The notes below the pieces were generated by a model that was not told the origin of the DNA, made no database searches, and saw only the letters and a list, made by a program, of their open reading frames with translations. The position numbers were made by a program, and so were the translations under genes. Source: a virus. From it: 25,933 nt of DNA. Below are positions 22,087-25,933 of this stretch, piece after piece; within the stretch, counting starts at the first letter, position 1, and every line of letters starts with the position of its first letter. The DNA lies in IMG/VR virus record IMGVR_UViG_3300047333_000138, positions 1-25,933 of that record; one strand, written 5' to 3'.

Positions 22087-22501
22087 GCGCTGGACTTTCG
22101 ATTATGAATGGTTTGGGTGTGCGGGCGTTGGGCATGAACTTCGCGCCCAGGGATTGTAACCACGCTTCACTACGGGCACCTAAAGAACAAGTCCCAATCA
22201 CGCGGGGGTAGTGAGTCATCGCCACTTCCAGCACCGCCCGGCCAGTGCGAATGATTGCGATTGGGTGTTCAAACGCGGCCAGAGTGTGTTGCATCCACAC
22301 AAACGCAGTACCGGGGCAATCGGGAACTGGATAAAACCCACCCAAGCACAGCAGCGTCTCACCCAACCACACCGACACAGCCGGATCGCAGGCATCACAG
22401 ATTTCATGAATTGCCCGCAGCTGGGTGGCATTGGTGGGGATATACACCCTCGCCAGCCGTTCCGCCTCGGCGCCGTCGATTTTTCTCACTTCGGTGTTCA
22501 T
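22079..22501 (-). CDS. GNAT-fold protein, T7 gp13-like internal virion protein A (140 aa)
   Basis: The product resembles the small GNAT-like proteins (DUF2833 group) located between tail tube and internal-core genes in T7-like phages: VSVWLGETLLCLGGFYPVPD supplies the central strands, then VWMQHTLAAF, THYPRVIGTC, and RSEAWLQSLGAKFMP as the typical C-terminal helix. T7 gp13 is needed for virion assembly; acetyltransferase activity is not established for these proteins. The ATG overlaps the upstream stop as ATGA. Confidence 0.7.
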   Translation of the reverse strand: MNTEVRKIDGAEAERLARVYIPTNATQLRAIHEICDACDPAVSVWLGETLLCLGGFYPVPDCPGTAFVWMQHTLAAFEHPIAIIRTGRAVLEVAMTHYPRVIGTCSLGARSEAWLQSLGAKFMPNARTPKPFIIESPAHG

Positions 22502-25344
22502 GGGTCGTCTTCTACAACCAGGGTGGGGAACACACCCAAGATCGTGGCAGGGTAAGGATTGGATTGCTGGATGCAGTATTGGCCGGGAACTGTGTAAGTT
22601 GGGCCCAGAAAGGTGCGGGCGTCGCCGGAGTACAGGCCAGAGACAACTTGGGTTTGCTGACCAGTGAGCATGGAGGAGACGTTTCCTTGAACAAGATCGG
22701 CCATGGGAGTGAGGTGGTTAAAATCATCGCCGATGGTGAGGCCTAGGGTGTTGTTTACACGTACTACAACATTAGGAATCTTTTTAAGCTTACCTTGAAT
22801 CTGCTGTTTGGAAGTGTCGATGGCGAGGGTTTGGAGTTTGCAAGTGAACCCCAACCCAATGGTGACGGTGGTGTAGTTAACCGCTCCGCTAGATGGGGCT
22901 GGAAGGGTGAACTGGCCATTGAGGGGCATTATAAACGGGGTGATGATGGTTACATTCCCCAAATTATCCGTGGCTAGCCCAGTGACCGTCAACCCCGCCA
23001 GATGCTCCCCACCAGTAAAGCTAAGAGCTCCCGCGCCGGTGTATTGCGATCCGCTGTCCACACACCAGGCCGAGGAGAGGCCATTAGTAAATGCCCGGTC
23101 AGCGACTCGCTCGATGTATTGAACGGTATTGCCATTTACAACCCGTTGAACGGCAGTATACACCGCATCGACATTGCCAGCATCGGAGGTGGATTCAGTA
23201 ACGCTGGAGACGGATTTGAACAGCCCCTGGGTGGTTTGGTGTGTCCAGCCGACAAATTCCTGTTCCTTAAGAAAGGTTAACGTTAACATCACCCCATCAC
23301 TACGCACAGCCCAGACGACATAGTATGGACATTCCGCCCAAGTCCATTCGTTGATGGTGTAGCCGAAGAATAGATGCGAGGAGGTGATGGAGATATCTGT
23401 GCCGGTGAAGACGTTGAAGTAGATATTATACGTCAAATCCCGAACAGCAGATCCCTTGAACTGCACAAACAACACATCATAGTTCGACACAATCGGCGGG
23501 ACATCATTAGCTCCAACATGGGACTGCAAATTCGCCACAATAGCCGACGGCGATACCGCCGAGCCAGAGGTGCCTCCGTTGATCAACCACGAGGCTTTAT
23601 CGGTTAGTATCAACATCCCCGCTGGGGCGGAGACAATGGATTTGATTGTATTAAGTGTCCCTGCCACCAACGTCTCGGTGATGGCATTATCGGCGGCGAT
23701 TGGATCGGTGACATTGAAATTAAAATACAACCCCGGCTGGGACATATAAAACGTCTGCGGAGCCGCAGTTGGTGCGGCGAGGACCAGCCGCTGCTGGAAG
23801 AAACTCGGCACGGAAGGATTGCCATTGGACGCAGCCGTTAACGTCACCGTCGCTGCCGCGGACCCGGATGAAAAGTTCACGGTCGGCACCGAACCATACC
23901 CAGCCCCAGCGGCGAGAACATCAACCGCCGTCACTCCCCAAGTCACAGTCGCCTGGGCGTTAGTACCCGCCCCGCTGGTAGCCACTTGCACAATCGGATT
24001 ACTGGGCACAGACCCGGACGTGATCGCTCCACCCAATGCAAACGCCCAGGACGTGATCGCCCCTCCGGACTGCCCAGTAACAGTCAAAACCAGACTGTGC
24101 CCGAAGCTGACTGTATCCCCAACAACAAACCCAGCCCCGCCACTGGTGATGGTCGGAAGGGCGATTGCTCCCAGCGATGCCACCAACGAAGCGGGGATGC
24201 TAGGGCTACCCCCACTCAGTGTCACACTCGGGACTGTGGTGTAGGTACCATTCGCGGTGATGGTAAGGAACGCCACTCCGCTACCAACAAACGGGTTCTG
24301 CGCCACCGGCGGCGATTCGGAGAAATCTTGGCCAATATTCGAATCGACAAACTCCGTGCCCTTACAGGTGCCGATGAACCCATAATTCACCCCTGGCGGG
24401 ACGACACCATAATAGTTCACATAAGATTCATAGACATTATACGCCACCGCACCAGGCTGGGCCGTCCAAGAGACGGTGTTGGACCCCGCGACTGAGCGAA
24501 TATCTTGTCTGTTAACCAAACTCGCCGCGGTAGATAGGACTGATTCCTGGCCAGAGTTGTCGATGGATGTAACCGCATAGCTGTAGTTGGTATTTCCCGA
24601 GCCAAGCGTTGATGCAACAGACACCCCACCAGGCGGCGAAACTGTAGCCCCGAATGTGATTGGGGTCAGCGTCCAATCTGTGGCGGTAATCACCGATAAC
24701 AACATCGGCGCGTAGTTGGGATGGCACAGCACCATCTCATTCGTGGCCTGGGCGAACTTGAGCAGAGCCAAATCCGCAGCGGCGTAGGTGGTGGTGAGAG
24801 TATAGACCCGCTGGGCCGTGCCGCCAGAGGTGTAGGCAGTGTAGGCTGTGGAGTTAATCGCTACGCCGTTGAGATCGGCGAGGGTGAGGTTATTCCCAGA
24901 AACATTACTGATCGAGAAATATCGCCCGTTGAGTTGGGTCATACCTCCCAGGCCGGAGAGGTAGATCCAATCCCCAACCGAATAAGCATTCCCCGGGACA
25001 GTGATGACACATGAACTAGCCTGAGTCGCGGCGGTGACGGTAATGCCAGTTTCCAAAACCGGTGAGCCTTGGTAATAGAATCGAATATAATACTGCCCAA
25101 ACTCGAGGATATAACCAACCAGGGTACTAGCCTGAAAGCTGATCAATCGTACTGGGTAGGCAGATTTGTAAGCTTGGAGAATATACTGCGTCCCCGGGCG
25201 TGTGCTGGCTCCGCCTCGATAATCAATGAAAAAATTCTGCAACAGCGCTGCACCGGAACGGTATTTCTGCAGATCCACCCGCGCGAATAGATTCGGGGCC
25301 CATTCGCCGCTGTTGAACGAAGCTTGGGCAATTATCTCAGCCAT
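22498..25344 (-). CDS. Tail tubular protein B-like (gp12-like) with FCCH and fibronectin-type inserts (948 aa)
   Basis: The N-terminus ASFNSGEWAPNLFARVDLQK, followed by LLQNFFIDYRGGASTRPGT (to about residue 51), is the standard opening of gp12-like nozzle proteins. FFQQRLVLAAPTAAPQTFYM at about 516-535 is the second conserved segment. Residues of about 110-178 match the FCCH-type domain widely annotated in phage tail proteins (GDWIYLSGLGGMTQLNGRYF). Residues 238-310 look like a fibronectin type III domain (NYSYAVTSIDNSGQESVL, then AYNVYES). Residues 355-505 are Gly/Ser/Thr-rich beta repeats (GAGYGSVPTVNFSSG). The protein forms part of the tail tube/nozzle in podoviruses. The inserts may decorate the tail surface and contact the host. 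Confidence 0.78.
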   Translation of the reverse strand: MAEIIAQASFNSGEWAPNLFARVDLQKYRSGAALLQNFFIDYRGGASTRPGTQYILQAYKSAYPVRLISFQASTLVGYILEFGQYYIRFYYQGSPVLETGITVTAATQASSCVITVPGNAYSVGDWIYLSGLGGMTQLNGRYFSISNVSGNNLTLADLNGVAINSTAYTAYTSGGTAQRVYTLTTTYAAADLALLKFAQATNEMVLCHPNYAPMLLSVITATDWTLTPITFGATVSPPGGVSVASTLGSGNTNYSYAVTSIDNSGQESVLSTAASLVNRQDIRSVAGSNTVSWTAQPGAVAYNVYESYVNYYGVVPPGVNYGFIGTCKGTEFVDSNIGQDFSESPPVAQNPFVGSGVAFLTITANGTYTTVPSVTLSGGSPSIPASLVASLGAIALPTITSGGAGFVVGDTVSFGHSLVLTVTGQSGGAITSWAFALGGAITSGSVPSNPIVQVATSGAGTNAQATVTWGVTAVDVLAAGAGYGSVPTVNFSSGSAAATVTLTAASNGNPSVPSFFQQRLVLAAPTAAPQTFYMSQPGLYFNFNVTDPIAADNAITETLVAGTLNTIKSIVSAPAGMLILTDKASWLINGGTSGSAVSPSAIVANLQSHVGANDVPPIVSNYDVLFVQFKGSAVRDLTYNIYFNVFTGTDISITSSHLFFGYTINEWTWAECPYYVVWAVRSDGVMLTLTFLKEQEFVGWTHQTTQGLFKSVSSVTESTSDAGNVDAVYTAVQRVVNGNTVQYIERVADRAFTNGLSSAWCVDSGSQYTGAGALSFTGGEHLAGLTVTGLATDNLGNVTIITPFIMPLNGQFTLPAPSSGAVNYTTVTIGLGFTCKLQTLAIDTSKQQIQGKLKKIPNVVVRVNNTLGLTIGDDFNHLTPMADLVQGNVSSMLTGQQTQVVSGLYSGDARTFLGPTYTVPGQYCIQQSNPYPATILGVFPTLVVEDDP

Positions 25345-25347
25345 TAA

Positions 25348-25932
25348 TCACCCGTACGCCGGCCACATGCCGCCGAAGTCAAAGCCGGAGTAGGGGCCCG
25401 AGTATGGATCGACAAAATCAATCCCGCGGATACGGATCCAATCGGGAGAGATGTCATTCACAGTCAGCCCTTCATTCCCATCCGCTTGACGGGCTTGCGT
25501 GATAACCTGATTGGCTTCTTGAATAGCGAAGTTGGCGAGTTTCTTATCGCCAGTGAGCGGGATACACAAATGCGCGCCGAGGATCTTTACATACGCATCG
25601 ATGAACATGTCGTCCATTATATTAGGATCGACGATGTCCTGACAGTACACCAGCGTGGCGTATTCTTGATTAGTCAACACCACTCGTTGGGGGGATGCTG
25701 GACCGTAGGTAAGGGTGAATGTTGCGCCAGTCCCTGCCCCGGTGGTGGAGCCTTGGGCAACGGGGTTGGGCTGGGCAGCGAAGTAGGACCCGCCGAGGAC
25801 CTCAGCAGTGCCGGAGGTATCGCCGGTGTAGACTTGATTAATCACCGACACATTAGTAATCACTCCGCCAGGGGCTGCGGCGACTAGTAACTGGGCTGGG
25901 GCGCCGATGGGTGGCGATCCAGCCGGGGTCGA
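25348..25932 (-). CDS. gp11-like tail/adaptor protein, 5'-partial
   Basis: The frame is open through the right edge of the window (S-T-P-A-G-S-P-P onward), so the GTG at 25863 is unlikely to be the true start. The visible 194 residues are beta-rich at first (GDTSGTAEVLGGSYFAAQPN), then contain a helical part typical of podovirus tail tubular A/adaptor-like proteins: DDMFIDAYVKILGAHLCIPL, then ANFAIQEANQVITQARQADG, and the SPDWIRIRG signature. The C-terminus is Tyr/Gly-rich (PYSGPYSGFDFGGMWPAYG). It is immediately followed by the gp12-like gene, as in T7 (genes 11 and 12). Confidence 0.6.
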   Translation of the reverse strand, partial: STPAGSPPIGAPAQLLVAAAPGGVITNVSVINQVYTGDTSGTAEVLGGSYFAAQPNPVAQGSTTGAGTGATFTLTYGPASPQRVVLTNQEYATLVYCQDIVDPNIMDDMFIDAYVKILGAHLCIPLTGDKKLANFAIQEANQVITQARQADGNEGLTVNDISPDWIRIRGIDFVDPYSGPYSGFDFGGMWPAYG

Positions 25933-25933
25933 G

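Noticed and set aside
1-25933. tRNA or rRNA genes
   Set aside because: No cloverleaf-compatible segment with TTC-type T-loop and CCA-adjacent acceptor was found by eye on either strand, and genes leave almost no space for one.

Overview
This window is part of a tailed bacteriophage (or prophage) genome, probably a podovirus infecting a Gram-negative host. The virion genes on the minus strand follow the T7 order: gp11-like tail protein, gp12-like tail protein, gp13-like GNAT protein, then gp14-, gp15- and gp16-like internal/ejection proteins. A lipoprotein in the lysis block points to a two-membrane host. No T7-type RNA polymerase, integrase, capsid, portal, terminase, endolysin or tRNA gene is visible here, so the genome continues beyond at least one edge. 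The DNA is GC-rich, and the plus strand is conspicuously C-rich through the left half.

Layout. (1) Positions 1-4565, plus strand: a dense row of small, mostly unrecognised early genes joined by ATGA or short overlaps. It includes a coiled-coil/Pro-rich protein and an XRE-type HTH protein. One real gap, 407-710, is rich in inverted and tandem repeats. (2) Positions 4460-7556, plus strand: a recombination module with a Cas4/RecB-like PD-(D/E)XK nuclease carrying four Fe-S-type cysteines, small HTH, Cys-rich and coiled-coil proteins, a Sak4-like RecA-fold ATPase and a probable ssDNA-binding protein. It ends in a strong intrinsic terminator at 7561-7597. (3) Positions 7611-12174, plus strand: a replication module with a DUF6378-like protein, a 37-residue mini-gene, a UDG-superfamily domain fused to a Pol I-type 3'-5' exonuclease, a small inserted gene, the polymerase half of a family A DNA polymerase, and a DUF3987-like AAA+ helicase/primase-associated ATPase. 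(4) Positions 12128-13367, minus strand: a small membrane/lipoprotein block that looks like a lysis cassette (holin candidate, lipoprotein, two further membrane proteins). (5) Positions 13379-25932, minus strand: virion tail and ejection genes, including one giant 2085-residue protein. The two transcription units converge and overlap at about 12.15 kb.

The most notable feature is the replication polymerase. UDG, Exo I and Exo II lie on one polypeptide (8032-9162). The Exo III-like motif and the whole polymerase domain lie on another (9426-10928). A separate 84-residue gene sits precisely in the split, and a nested four-codon reading frame couples it to the polymerase start. A second point of interest is the giant gp16-like protein, which has a HEAMH zinc-peptidase signature in its middle; I see no lytic transglycosylase in it. 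The replication genes also alternate between C-rich and more balanced base composition within single genes, which suggests mosaic recombination.

All family assignments are from reading motifs by eye; no database search or structure prediction was run.
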